A stretch of 53,231 bases of DNA. It comes from Paludibacterium sp. (GTDB taxonomy: Bacteria > Pseudomonadota > Gammaproteobacteria > Burkholderiales > Chromobacteriaceae). The stretch covers positions 1 to 53,231 of the forward strand of contig NZ_JAFAND010000093.1 in assembly GCF_019232825.1 (NCBI RefSeq), read 5' to 3'. The position numbers and the translations under genes are program-made. This document shows positions 7,158 to 14,754 of the stretch, one piece after another. The notes under the pieces are model-generated. The model was not told where the DNA came from and searched no databases. It saw only the letters and a program-made list of their open reading frames with translations. Position 1 is the first letter of the stretch. Every line of letters starts with the position of its first letter.

Positions 7158-7697
7158 CTATATGCCCAGTGTGTGCAGAACGAAATCGGCGCGTTCGGCC
7201 ACGCTGGTCTTGGGCAGGATGCAGACGTCGTAGCCGAGCTTGGGATAGCCTTCCAGCAACTGTGTATATTCCGCCGTGGCGCTCTCAATACTGTACCAAC
7301 GCGTGGCGTCTTGTGGTTGGATTTCCGGCCAGGGCGGGGCTAGAAACACTCGGTGGTGGTTGCGCGGCAGTTGTCCCAGCAGGCTCGATAGTGGCTCGCT
7401 GCTGAGGAGGTGGTAAGTTACCACGGAGTCGGTCCAGCTGCGGTCGAAGAAAACCCATTCGTCTGCTTTGGCGGTTTTCTGTACGGTGATGATGTCTTCC
7501 AACGCCATAACGAGCGTGCGTAGCACGTAGACGCGAGGCTCGAACCACGGCCGCAGGGCGCCATTCAAGGCCAGTTGGTTGCTGACGATGCGCTTGGCGG
7601 GTTCTTCCACCACGCGATAGCCACGCCGATTGAGTTCCGCCAGCAAGGTGGACTTGCCTCCACCCGAATACCCTGAAATAACGACAAACCTGCTCAT
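7158..7697 (-). CDS. P-loop AAA-family ATPase/kinase-like protein, 179 residues
   Basis: Walker A is GYSGGGKST at residues 9-17, and a Walker B-like strand WVFFDRSWTD lies near residues 81-90. The overall layout (a small P-loop protein with VVEEPAKRIV and a late SVAERADFVL helix) fits the AAA_28 family of predicted nucleotide-binding kinases. Members are soluble; substrates are not established. The gene stands alone, converging on lysR. Moderate confidence in the family, none in a substrate. Confidence 0.75.
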   Translation of the reverse strand: MSRFVVISGYSGGGKSTLLAELNRRGYRVVEEPAKRIVSNQLALNGALRPWFEPRVYVLRTLVMALEDIITVQKTAKADEWVFFDRSWTDSVVTYHLLSSEPLSSLLGQLPRNHHRVFLAPPWPEIQPQDATRWYSIESATAEYTQLLEGYPKLGYDVCILPKTSVAERADFVLHTLGI

Positions 7698-7783
7698 TCA
7701 GCCCCTCCCTCCATGTCAATGGCGAGCGAATCGCCCGATTCACCTTGACCACCAGCTGTCAGGGAAGTGCCCTGGCAAATAAA

Positions 7784-7802
7784 AAGCCTCTCTGGAAGGC
7801 TT
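7784..7802 (-). terminator. Rho-independent terminator of the membrane-protein operon
   Basis: Read on the minus strand, AAGCCTT...AGGCTT forms a short stem followed by TTTTTATTT (7784-7776 side). It lies 24 bases beyond the stop of the gene ending at 7826. A sister terminator with the same GCAAATAAAAAGCC edge is at 8919-8942. Confidence 0.65.
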
Positions 7803-7825
7803 GTGGCAGAAGAGAGAACTGCGGT

Positions 7826-8578
7826 TTAAGGTAGTGCAAACTGAGCGTCAGCCAAGGTGCTGTCACTGATTGGCGCGTTTGCTTGGGAGATGTGGCTGTA
7901 AGCCGCGTGGTCAAAAAATGCCACGCAACTGATTTCAGCGACGGGAATCACGACCTTATATTGACTGAGATCTTCTCCTGTTCGGTTGTAGAACCCATGG
8001 TAGTCATTCACCAACTGAATTTTGAGGGTGTCTTTGTCACGATAACCGCTAGCAAATGGCAGTATGGCGGTATATTCCCGCCTGGAAAAATCGTCATTTG
8101 TGATTTGCGTTGTGGCAAAGCCAATATAAATTTTTCGGGATTTTGTCGTAACTTGAATGAGCCGCTCTTGTGCCACTGCTACATAGAAGATGTGATCCAA
8201 CTCATCGGTTAATGTAATTTCAGCAACAGCGCGCTTGATGTGCTTCTCGCTGTTGGCCAAGAGACCAAAGATCAGTCCCAATAGACACGTGAGTGTTGCC
8301 CAGCAAAACAGTGCAAGATGGCCTGGTTGGATGACCTGCGCAAGGACAAGACTTAGCTCTGGCAATATTCTGTGCGGCGAATAGCCGAACTGATGTGCTA
8401 ATCCCATGCCGATCGCAATGAAAAGAGCGGAGATCACAGCGAATAGAGTGCCCCAGGCGCCGACATGAAAGTAGGCGTCCCACCCTGATGATTTTGCTTG
8501 TTTAAAGCGCGAAAGTGGTCTTCGATCGACAAACAGATGACCACTTATGACGATGATGAGCAGCGCGAGTGCTGTCAT
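7826..8578 (-). CDS. membrane protein of unknown function, 250 residues
   Basis: Three hydrophobic segments are visible: residues about 3-16 (LALLIIVISGHLFV), 42-62 (WGTLFAVISALFIAIGMGLA) and 88-110 (HLALFCWATLTCLLGLIFGL). The remaining 140 residues form a soluble domain with mixed strands (KIYIGFATTQI, YKVVIPVAEISCVAFF). Base composition is distinctly AT-richer than in flanking genes. The start ATG overlaps the stop of the upstream 62-residue gene (ATGA), so the two are translationally coupled. I do not recognise the family. Confidence 0.65.
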   Translation of the reverse strand: MTALALLIIVISGHLFVDRRPLSRFKQAKSSGWDAYFHVGAWGTLFAVISALFIAIGMGLAHQFGYSPHRILPELSLVLAQVIQPGHLALFCWATLTCLLGLIFGLLANSEKHIKRAVAEITLTDELDHIFYVAVAQERLIQVTTKSRKIYIGFATTQITNDDFSRREYTAILPFASGYRDKDTLKIQLVNDYHGFYNRTGEDLSQYKVVIPVAEISCVAFFDHAAYSHISQANAPISDSTLADAQFALP

Positions 8579-8763
8579 TGACCTACTTTAGGCATGGACT
8601 GAAAGAAGGCATGGGCAGTATCGCGTATCCGTTGCCGTGTGTCGGGGTCGTCCAGATTGAGCCGGATTCTGCCATGGGTGTCGTCAATGACGACGCCTTT
8701 GCTTTTGTCGAGCATATCAATCAGCTTCTCTACTTCTGCGTTCTTCTTGGACGCAAAAATCAT
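8575..8763 (-). CDS. hypothetical protein, 62 residues, coupled to the membrane protein
   Basis: The product is small and charged (MIFASKKNAEVEKLIDML, then DDTHGRIRLNLDDPDTRQRIRD), with no membrane segment. A GGAGGA-type ribosome binding site precedes the ATG at 8763. Its TGA overlaps the next start by four bases, which strongly supports that it is real and works with the membrane protein at 7826-8578. It could be a soluble partner or regulator; no family is recognised. Confidence 0.6.
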   Translation of the reverse strand: MIFASKKNAEVEKLIDMLDKSKGVVIDDTHGRIRLNLDDPDTRQRIRDTAHAFFQSMPKVGQ

Positions 8764-8918
8764 GAAGGTCCTCCTCGCGTCTAAAAACCTTTTCTGGCCT
8801 TATGTTTAGCGGATAAAGCGTGGCTCGATTCTAGCAGTTTGAATGCCCTTGGCAATGGTGCGTGGTTGAAGTAGGGCGGCCTTTCGATCAGTCATGGCAC
8901 ATGAGCGTTTCAGCAAAT

Positions 8919-8942
8919 AAAAAGCCCCCCAGTAGGAGGCTT
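8919..8942 (-). terminator. Rho-independent terminator cut off from its gene by the MITE-like element
   Basis: On the minus strand AAGCCTCC pairs with GGGGGCTT and is followed by TTTTTATTT. The nearest upstream minus-strand gene is the lysine-rich gene at 9281-9427, from which it is separated by the inverted-repeat element 8948-9218. Confidence 0.6.
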
Positions 8943-8947
8943 GCGGC

Positions 8948-8971
8948 TAGGGTCTGTCTGCAAACTATTTG
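8948..8971 (+). repeat. left terminal inverted repeat of the MITE-like element
   Basis: 24 bases, exact reverse complement of 9195-9218. Confidence 0.85.
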
Positions 8972-9081
8972 CGGCTGCGGCCGGCATCAGCCGGATGCAG
9001 CGCTAGAAGCGCGTCCCGCCGCAGTGTCATTCACTGCCAGGGACAAGCGACAACGCGATGCGCCGGCGGATACCGGCCCCG

Positions 9082-9123
9082 AAGGGCTGGCCTGGTAAAC
9101 GGCCATCTGCGTCGTTGGGCGGC
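9082..9123 (+). repeat. 42-bp dispersed repeat, copy 1 (inside the element)
   Basis: This matches 19084-19125 at 36 of 42 positions without gaps; the last 17 bases, CTGCGTCGTTGGGCGGC, are identical. The two copies are about 10 kb apart and both lie between genes. Confidence 0.6.
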
Positions 9124-9194
9124 TTGGCCTTAGAATGACTAAGGCCGGCGCCCCCCGCCTAGCATCTGGCCATTTGCCAGGTCAGCGCAGTTCA

Positions 9195-9218
9195 CAAATA
9201 GTTTGCAGACAGACCCTA
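9195..9218 (-). repeat. right terminal inverted repeat of the MITE-like element
   Basis: 24 bases, exact reverse complement of 8948-8971. Confidence 0.85.
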
Positions 9219-9227
9219 AAGAGGGTG

Positions 9228-9265
9228 GCCTTTCCTGCCGTGTTACGGCGCGGTAGGAAAGGCCT
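9228..9265 (-). terminator. hairpin downstream of the lysine-rich gene
   Basis: GGCCTTTCCT (9228-9237) and AGGAAAGGCC (9256-9265) form a perfect 10-bp stem, extended by further pairs toward the loop. It lies 16 bases past the stop of the leftward gene; the MITE-like element starts 10 bases further on. Confidence 0.55.
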
Positions 9266-9280
9266 TGCCCCCAACCACGC

Positions 9281-9427
9281 TTACTTGCCCATTTTCTTGG
9301 CAGTGGGCGCGGCGGCTTTCACCTTGGTGGTGGTCTTTGCCGTGGTTTTCGGGCTGGCCGCGGTTTTTGCGGTGGTCGCCGTGGTGGTGGTTTTGCGAGT
9401 CGTGCTCGCCGGTTTGGTCAGTGCCAT
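9281..9427 (-). CDS. small lysine/alanine/threonine-rich histone H1-like protein, 48 residues
   Basis: This gene is very short. AGGAGG at 9438-9433 lies 5 bases before the ATG at 9427 (an ATG three bases earlier is also possible). The product is almost only Ala, Lys, Thr and Pro (MALTKPASTTRKTTTTATTA, then KTAASPKTTAKTTTKVKAAA, ending KKMGK), with no acidic residue. Such proteins resemble the C-terminal tails of eukaryotic H1 and the bacterial H1-like/AlgP type and are thought to bind DNA or RNA non-specifically. The strong Shine-Dalgarno site and codon-regular composition support a real gene. Confidence 0.7.
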   Translation of the reverse strand: MALTKPASTTRKTTTTATTAKTAASPKTTAKTTTKVKAAAPTAKKMGK

Positions 9428-9563
9428 CATGTCCTCCTTTTCCTGGGGAGTTTGTCAAATGACAAACAATATATCGTTGAATATATTGCAAAAATCAAGT
9501 TTTCTCTGCAATGGAAAAAGATGAATCAAGGCATCGTGCTTCATGCCGGCGGCACGATATATG

Positions 9564-9586
9564 ACAAACCCCGCGTGGCGGGGTTT
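9564..9586 (-). terminator. hairpin terminator after the LOG-family gene
   Basis: CAAACCCCGC (9564-9573) and GCGGGGTTTG (9577-9586) form a perfect 10-bp stem with a 3-base loop, 66 bases beyond the stop at 9653. A short T-poor tail follows on the minus strand. It likely ends the nrdA-nrdB-LOG transcript. Confidence 0.6.
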
Positions 9587-9652
9587 GTGTGGCGAGCTTG
9601 ACGGGAAATCAGCGGCAGACGTTTTTACAAAAAAATGCCATTTCGCTGACGG

Positions 9653-10216
9653 CTATCCCCACTTCCTCGGCGGCGGCCGATAGCTCGCAAACCCCCGTAG
9701 AATGGCCTCCGGGGTTTGCGCCACCACCAGCATGTCGAGGTATTCCTTGCGCATGAAACCTTCGTCGCTCATGTGGCGGGCGAAGGCGAGCAGGGCATCG
9801 TAGTAGCCGGCGATATTGAGTACGCCGCAGGGTTTGTCGTGGCGGCCGAGTTGGGCCCAGGTCCATTGCTCGAACAGCTCTTCCAATGTGCCGGTACTGC
9901 CGGGCAGCGCGATAAAGCCGTCGGCGAGTTCGGCCATGCGCGCCTTGCGTTCGTGCATGGTCTCGACTACGTCGAGCCGTGACAGGCCTTTGTGAGCGAT
10001 TTCGCGTTCGACCAGATGGCGCGGCATGACGCCGATCACCTGCCCGCCGGCCTCAAGCGCCGCGTCGGCCACCGCGCCCATCAGACCGACCTGGCCCCCG
10101 CCGTAGATCAGCGAGAGACCGGCTTGTGCCAAGGCGCGGCCGGTGGCGCGCGCCATGTCGGCGTAAACCGGCCGGCTGCCGGCGCTCGATCCGCAAAAGA
10201 CGCAAAGCGATTGCAC
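9653..10216 (-). CDS. LOG-family protein (cytokinin riboside 5'-monophosphate phosphoribohydrolase-like), 187 residues
   Basis: The family removes the base from nucleoside monophosphates; in bacteria it acts on AMP or adenine-derived cytokinins, or as a pyrimidine/purine nucleosidase. The Rossmann part carries VFCGSS (6-11) and GGGQVGLMG (39-47). The second hallmark, normally PGGxGTxxE, reads PGSTGTLEE at 105-113, so the second Gly is Ser. The start lies 3 bases after the nrdB stop, so it is the last gene of the ribonucleotide reductase operon, consistent with a role in nucleotide turnover. Confidence 0.88.
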   Translation of the reverse strand: MQSLCVFCGSSAGSRPVYADMARATGRALAQAGLSLIYGGGQVGLMGAVADAALEAGGQVIGVMPRHLVEREIAHKGLSRLDVVETMHERKARMAELADGFIALPGSTGTLEELFEQWTWAQLGRHDKPCGVLNIAGYYDALLAFARHMSDEGFMRKEYLDMLVVAQTPEAILRGFASYRPPPRKWG

Positions 10217-10219
10217 CGC

Positions 10220-11284
10220 TCAGTCCCAGCTCAACGCGCCGCCGGTCTGATATTCGGTGACGCGGGTCTCGAAGAAGTTCTTTTCCTTCTTCAGATCGAT
10301 CATCTCGCTCATCCACGGGAACGGGTTGTCGGCGCCGGGGAATAGCGGCTCCATGCCGATCTGGGTCATGCGCCGGTTGGCGATGAAGCGCAGGTATTCC
10401 TTGAACATGCCGGCGTTCAGGCCCAGCACGCCGCGCGGCATGGTGTCCTCGGCGTAGGCGTACTCCAGGTCGACCGCGTGCTGGAACAGGTCGTTGAGCT
10501 CGGCCTTGAACGACTCGGTCCACAGCTGCGGGTTTTCCAGTTTGATGGTGTTGATCAGGTCGATGCCGAAATTGCAGTGCATCGACTCGTCGCGCAGGAT
10601 GTATTGGTATTGCTCGGCGGCGCCGGTCATCTTGTTTTGCCGGCCGAGCGCCAGGATCTGCACAAAGCCGACGTAGAAGAACAGCCCTTCCATGATGCAG
10701 GCGAACACGATCAGCGACTTGAGCAGTTTCTGATCGTTGGCGACGGTGCCGGTCTTGAATTGCGGGTCGGTCAGCACGTCGATGAACGGAATGAGAAAAT
10801 CGTCCTTGGCGCTGATCGAGCCGATTTCATGGTAGGCATTGAACACTTCGCCTTCGTCGAGCCCCAGGCTTTCGACGATGTATTGATAGGCGTGGGTGTG
10901 GATCGCCTCGTCGAACGCCTGGCGCAGCAAGAACTGCCGGCACTCGGGCGCGGTGATCTGGCGGTAGGTGCCGAGCACGATGTTGTTGGCCGCCAGGCTG
11001 TCTGCGGTCACGAAAAAGCCCAGGTTGCGCTTGACGATGCGCATTTCGTCTTCGCTGAGCTGGCCGGTCTTCCACTGCTCGATGTCGCGCTGCATGTTGA
11101 TTTCCTGCGGCATCCAGTGGTTGGCGCACTGCGATAGATATTTCTCCCACGCCCATTTGTATTTGAACGGCACTAACTGGTTGACGTCGGTGGTGCCGTT
11201 GATGATGCGCTTGTCGACCACGTTGACGCGGCTGGCAGCCGGCGGCGCGGTCTTGGGTTCGATGGTTTCGTCAAAGTTCAACAT
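10220..11284 (-). CDS. nrdB: class Ia ribonucleoside-diphosphate reductase, beta subunit
   Basis: The small subunit holds the di-iron centre and tyrosyl radical needed to reduce ribonucleotides. Metal ligands are visible: Asp95 (TADSL), Glu126 and His129 (DEAIHTHAY), Glu199 (IMEG), Glu233 and His236 (RDESMH). The radical Tyr is Tyr133, at the position of E. coli Tyr122, so this is not a class Ic (Phe) enzyme. The length of 354 is usual. It follows nrdA and a 66-residue gene in the same leftward operon and is followed by the LOG gene after 3 bases. Confidence 0.95.
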   Translation of the reverse strand: MLNFDETIEPKTAPPAASRVNVVDKRIINGTTDVNQLVPFKYKWAWEKYLSQCANHWMPQEINMQRDIEQWKTGQLSEDEMRIVKRNLGFFVTADSLAANNIVLGTYRQITAPECRQFLLRQAFDEAIHTHAYQYIVESLGLDEGEVFNAYHEIGSISAKDDFLIPFIDVLTDPQFKTGTVANDQKLLKSLIVFACIMEGLFFYVGFVQILALGRQNKMTGAAEQYQYILRDESMHCNFGIDLINTIKLENPQLWTESFKAELNDLFQHAVDLEYAYAEDTMPRGVLGLNAGMFKEYLRFIANRRMTQIGMEPLFPGADNPFPWMSEMIDLKKEKNFFETRVTEYQTGGALSWD

Positions 11285-11383
11285 GGGTTTCTCGATAATT
11301 TTTATGTTTTTAGGGGGTACGCCGCCCGCCGGGCGCGTCTGGCGCGCCCGTTCGGGGGCGATCCGCGGCGTGGCCTGGAAAGG

Positions 11384-11584
11384 CTAGGCCGGACTATCGG
11401 CGTCTAACGGCGCCGGGTCCTGCTGGCGGATGGCATAGAGCGGCACGCTGGCCTTGCTCAGAATCAGCATGCCCGCCAACGCGCGCGGCGTGTCCGGGCC
11501 GGGGGCGTCGAACGTCAGCCTCACCGTGTTGTTGGTGACGCCGTTGGTGGCGTTTTGGCACGCCAAAAAGACGGAGGCACTCAT
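11384..11584 (-). CDS. hypothetical protein between nrdA and nrdB, 66 residues
   Basis: The start ATG at 11584 has AAGGAAAC upstream; the frame reaches back to 11659 but that would overlap nrdA by 32 bases. The product has no signal or membrane segment: MSASVFLACQNATNGVTNNT, then VRLTFDAPGPDTPRALAGML, then ILSKASVPLYAIRQQ and an acidic, Pro-rich tail. Its place inside the nrd operon (43 bases after nrdA, 99 before nrdB) suggests co-expression with ribonucleotide reductase. No family is recognised; it could be a modulator of the enzyme, which is inference only. Confidence 0.6.
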   Translation of the reverse strand: MSASVFLACQNATNGVTNNTVRLTFDAPGPDTPRALAGMLILSKASVPLYAIRQQDPAPLDADSPA

Positions 11585-11627
11585 GCTGTTTCCTTTCTGG
11601 TTGTTGCCGGTCAGTCCGCCGCCGCTG

Positions 11628-14459
11628 TTACTGGCAGGCTTCGCAGTCCGGATTGTCAATCGAGCAAAACTTGGCGTCGGTCGCGGGTTCGATTCCCGCC
11701 GCCGCGCGTAGCGCTTCGCCGCCCGCCACCGGCACGGCGTTGAGCTCTCCGCCGCGACCGGTGGATTTCTCGCCGGACGATGCCGCCAGCGTGCGCAGGT
11801 AGTAGGTGGTTTTCAGTCCGCGCAGCCAGGCCAGGCGGTAGAGCTCGTCCAGCTTCTTGCCGGATGCGCCGGCCATATACAGGTTGAGCGACTGCGCCTG
11901 GTCGATCCATTTCTGCCGGCGCGAGGCGGCCTCCACCAGCCACTTGGGGTCGATCTCGAACGCGGTGGCGTACAGTTCGCGCAGCGCCGCCGGCACGCGG
12001 TCGATGCGGCCCAGGCTGCCGTCGAAGTATTTGAGGTCGGAGATCATCACCTCGTCCCACAGGCCATGCTGTTTCAGATCGCGCACCAGGTATTCGTTGG
12101 TGACGGTGAATTCGCCCGACAAGTTCGATTTGACGAACAGGTTCTGGTAGGTCGGCTCGATCGAGGCCGATACGCCGATGATGTTGGCGATGGTGGCGGT
12201 GGGGGCGATGGCCAGGCAGTTGGAGTTGCGCATGCCGTGTTGGCGGATGCGCTGGCGCAGCGGCGCCCAGTCGAGTGTGGCGCTTTGGTCCATTTCAAGG
12301 TTGCCGCCGCGTTCTTCGGCCAAGAGCTTGATGCTGTCTTGCGGCAAGACGCCTTGATCCCACAGGCTGCCGCCGTAGCTCGGGTAGCGGCCGCGCTCTT
12401 CGGCGAGCTCGGTCGATGCCCAGTAGGCGTGATGGGCGACGAGCTCCATCGCGCGGTCGGCGAATTCGACCGCGGCGGCCGAGGCGTAGGGCACGCGCTT
12501 GATGTGCAGGCAGTCCTGGAAGCCCATGATGCCCAACCCCACCGGACGGTGCTTGAGGTTGGAATTGGCCGCCTTCTTCACTGGGTAGAAGTTGATGTCG
12601 ATGACGTTGTCGAGCATGCGCATGGCGACAGACACGGTGCGCTTGAGCTTGTCGCCGTCCAGCTCGCCGTCCTTCATATGGCGCGCCAAGTTGATCGAGC
12701 CCAGGTTGCACACGGCGATTTCTTCGTCGTTGGTGTTGAGCGTGATCTCGGTGCACAGGTTGGAGCTGTGCACGACGCCAATGTGGCGCTGCGGACTACG
12801 GATATTGCACGGGTCCTTGAAGGTGATCCACGGATGCCCGGTTTCAAACAGCATGGTCAGCATCTTGCGCCATAGGCTCAAGGCCGGCACGCGCTTGAAT
12901 ACCTTGATCAGACCCTGGTCGGCCAGGGCTTCGTACTCGCGGTAGCGTTTCTCGAACGCGGCGCCGTAGAGGTCGTGCAGGTCGATGCACTCCGACGGCG
13001 AGAACAGCGTCCAGTCGCCGCCCTCGTGCACGCGCTTCATGAACAAGTCCGGAATCCAGTTGGCGGTGTTCATGTCGTGGGTGCGGCGGCGATCGTCGCC
13101 GGTGTTCTTGCGCAGCTCCAGGAATTCCTCGATATCGGCGTGCCAGGTTTCCAGGTAGGCGCAGACCGCGCCCTTGCGTTTGCCGCCCTGATTCACCGCC
13201 ACGGCGGTGTCGTTGACCACCTTGAGGAACGGCACCACGCCTTGCGATTTGCCGTTGGTGCCCTTGATGTGGGCGCCCATGGCGCGCACCGGGGTCCAGT
13301 CGTTGCCCAGGCCGCCGGCGAACTTGGATAGGAGGGCGTTTTCCTTGATGGCTTCGTAGATGCCGTCGAGGTCGTCGGCCACCGTGGTCAGATAGCAACT
13401 GGAGAGCTGACTGCGGCGGGTGCCGGAATTGAATAGCGTCGGCGTCGACGACATGAAATCGAAGGTCGACAGCACGTTGTAGAAATCGATGGCGCGCGCC
13501 TCGCGCTCCGGCTCGTTCAGCGCCAGACCCATGGCGACGCGCATGAAGAACGCCTGCGGCATTTCGATGCGCCGGCCGTCGATGTGCAGGAAGTAGCGGT
13601 CGTACAGCGTTTGCAGGCCGAGGTAGCCGAATTGCAGGTCGCGCTCGGCGTCGAGCGCGGCGCCGAGCTTGGCCAGATCGAATTCCGCCAGGCGGCTGTC
13701 GAGCAGTTCCGCCGCGATGCCCTGCGCGATGAAGCGGGCGAAGTAGCTCGGGTAGAGCGCGCCCATCGCTTCTTGCGCCACCGGTTCGCCCAGGATGTCC
13801 TGGCGAATGGAGCCCAGCAACAGACGGGCGGTGACCAGGTCATAGCACGGGTCGCGTTCGATCAGCGCGCGCGCGGCCAGAATCGACGACTTGGCCACTT
13901 CGTCGGCGCTCACGCCGTCGTACAGGTTTTTCAGCGTTTCGGCCAGAATGGCGTCGGCGTCGGCTTGCGCTTGGCCTTTGCAGGCGGCGCCGATGGTGGC
14001 GCGCAACGCGGTCAGGTTGAGCGGCTGGCGCTGGCCGTTGCTCGCGACGACGTTGATTTCGTGGTGGTGCTCGGGACGCTGGGCGCGCTCGCGGGCGCGT
14101 TCCTCGCGGTAGAGCACGTAGGCGCGGGCCACGTCATGTTCGCCGGCGCGCATCAGCGACAGCTCGACCTGGTCCTGGATTTCTTCGATATGGATGGCGC
14201 CGCCGTCGGGCTTGCGCCGCATCAGCGCGGCGACCACGGTATCGGTATGGGCGGCGACTCTGTCGCGCAGGCTGGCGGAGCCGGCCGCATGCTGGCCGAG
14301 CACGGCCAGGAAGGCCTTGCTCATGGCGACGGAAATCTTGACCGGTTCAAACGGCACCACCGCGCCATTGCGGCGAATGGTTTGCCAGGCACTGTAATCG
14401 GGCGCCGCGTCGGCGTCTTGCGCCTCGGCACCGGTGTTTGCATGCAAAGTCGATGACAT
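11628..14459 (-). CDS. nrdA: class Ia ribonucleoside-diphosphate reductase, alpha subunit with two ATP-cones
   Basis: The large subunit reduces NDPs to dNDPs. Two ATP-cone modules precede the barrel (residues about 25-117 and 135-217), as in the Pseudomonas-type NrdA, giving 943 residues against about 760 for E. coli. Catalytic residues are in place: Cys355 (SSCYL) and Cys584 (AVCNLGS) as the redox pair, Asn567, Cys569 and Glu571 (NLCTE). The C-terminal shuttle pair is Cys939 and Cys942 (DCEACQ), which is re-reduced by thioredoxin or glutaredoxin. The first cone probably senses ATP/dATP; whether the second still binds nucleotide cannot be told. Confidence 0.96.
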   Translation of the reverse strand: MSSTLHANTGAEAQDADAAPDYSAWQTIRRNGAVVPFEPVKISVAMSKAFLAVLGQHAAGSASLRDRVAAHTDTVVAALMRRKPDGGAIHIEEIQDQVELSLMRAGEHDVARAYVLYREERARERAQRPEHHHEINVVASNGQRQPLNLTALRATIGAACKGQAQADADAILAETLKNLYDGVSADEVAKSSILAARALIERDPCYDLVTARLLLGSIRQDILGEPVAQEAMGALYPSYFARFIAQGIAAELLDSRLAEFDLAKLGAALDAERDLQFGYLGLQTLYDRYFLHIDGRRIEMPQAFFMRVAMGLALNEPEREARAIDFYNVLSTFDFMSSTPTLFNSGTRRSQLSSCYLTTVADDLDGIYEAIKENALLSKFAGGLGNDWTPVRAMGAHIKGTNGKSQGVVPFLKVVNDTAVAVNQGGKRKGAVCAYLETWHADIEEFLELRKNTGDDRRRTHDMNTANWIPDLFMKRVHEGGDWTLFSPSECIDLHDLYGAAFEKRYREYEALADQGLIKVFKRVPALSLWRKMLTMLFETGHPWITFKDPCNIRSPQRHIGVVHSSNLCTEITLNTNDEEIAVCNLGSINLARHMKDGELDGDKLKRTVSVAMRMLDNVIDINFYPVKKAANSNLKHRPVGLGIMGFQDCLHIKRVPYASAAAVEFADRAMELVAHHAYWASTELAEERGRYPSYGGSLWDQGVLPQDSIKLLAEERGGNLEMDQSATLDWAPLRQRIRQHGMRNSNCLAIAPTATIANIIGVSASIEPTYQNLFVKSNLSGEFTVTNEYLVRDLKQHGLWDEVMISDLKYFDGSLGRIDRVPAALRELYATAFEIDPKWLVEAASRRQKWIDQAQSLNLYMAGASGKKLDELYRLAWLRGLKTTYYLRTLAASSGEKSTGRGGELNAVPVAGGEALRAAAGIEPATDAKFCSIDNPDCEACQ

Positions 14460-14543
14460 GGAGTCCTCGTTGTTTCAGATGGTTTCTTGTTATTGCGCCG
14501 GCCGAGCTGGTGGTAGCCGGGTTGAGGCGCGCCGTTGTTTGCA

Positions 14544-14574
14544 ACACAAGATGTATTGTTTTTAAGCCTTGTGT
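14544..14574 (-). promoter_or_regulatory. nrdR box: possible NrdR operator upstream of nrdA
   Basis: ACACAAGATGTATTGT (14544-14559) matches 12 of 16 positions of the NrdR-box pattern, and ACACAAG (14544-14550) is mirrored by CTTGTGT (14568-14574). It lies at and just downstream of the transcription start predicted from the adjacent promoter, where a repressor would act. NrdR itself is not in the window. Confidence 0.4.
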
Positions 14575-14581
14575 GACGCAA

Positions 14582-14610
14582 ATTCTAGTGGTCCCAATTC
14601 GCCTATTCAA
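14582..14610 (-). promoter_or_regulatory. sigma-70-type promoter of the nrdA operon
   Basis: On the minus strand, -35 TTGAAT (14610-14605) and -10 TAGAAT (14587-14582) are separated by 17 bases. Each hexamer has at most two mismatches to consensus. Start of transcription would be near 14575. Confidence 0.6.
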
Positions 14611-14723
14611 GTATTGACAAAGGAATTTTCATGATTGAAAGCCACAATCCCTTGTGGCGAGAGGCGGCAAGGCGCGCCAGATATAGCGTCGGCGCCGGAG
14701 GGTGTGTTGCAGGAAGGGTACGG

Positions 14724-14747
14724 CGGCGGGCGTGAGTGCGCCCGCCG
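14724..14747 (-). terminator. hairpin after the CZB chemoreceptor gene
   Basis: CGGCGGGCG (14724-14732) and CGCCCGCCG (14739-14747) form a perfect 9-bp stem, beginning 7 bases past the stop. No T-run follows. Confidence 0.45.
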
Positions 14748-14754
14748 GGAGGGT

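Larger units (their letters stand above)
8948..9218. mobile_element. MITE-like element, 271 bp, with perfect 24-bp terminal inverted repeats
   Basis: Bases 8948-8971 are the exact reverse complement of 9195-9218 (24 of 24). Both ends begin TAGGGTCTGTCTGCAAAC. The outer TA on each side may be the duplicated target, as in elements of the IS630/Tc1 type. The interior has no credible gene but several hairpins: GCAGTG/CACTGC (9021-9037) and GGCCTTAG/CTAAGGCC (9126-9146). No transposase is in the window, so it would move in trans. The structure is seen directly; the class is inferred. Confidence 0.75.
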
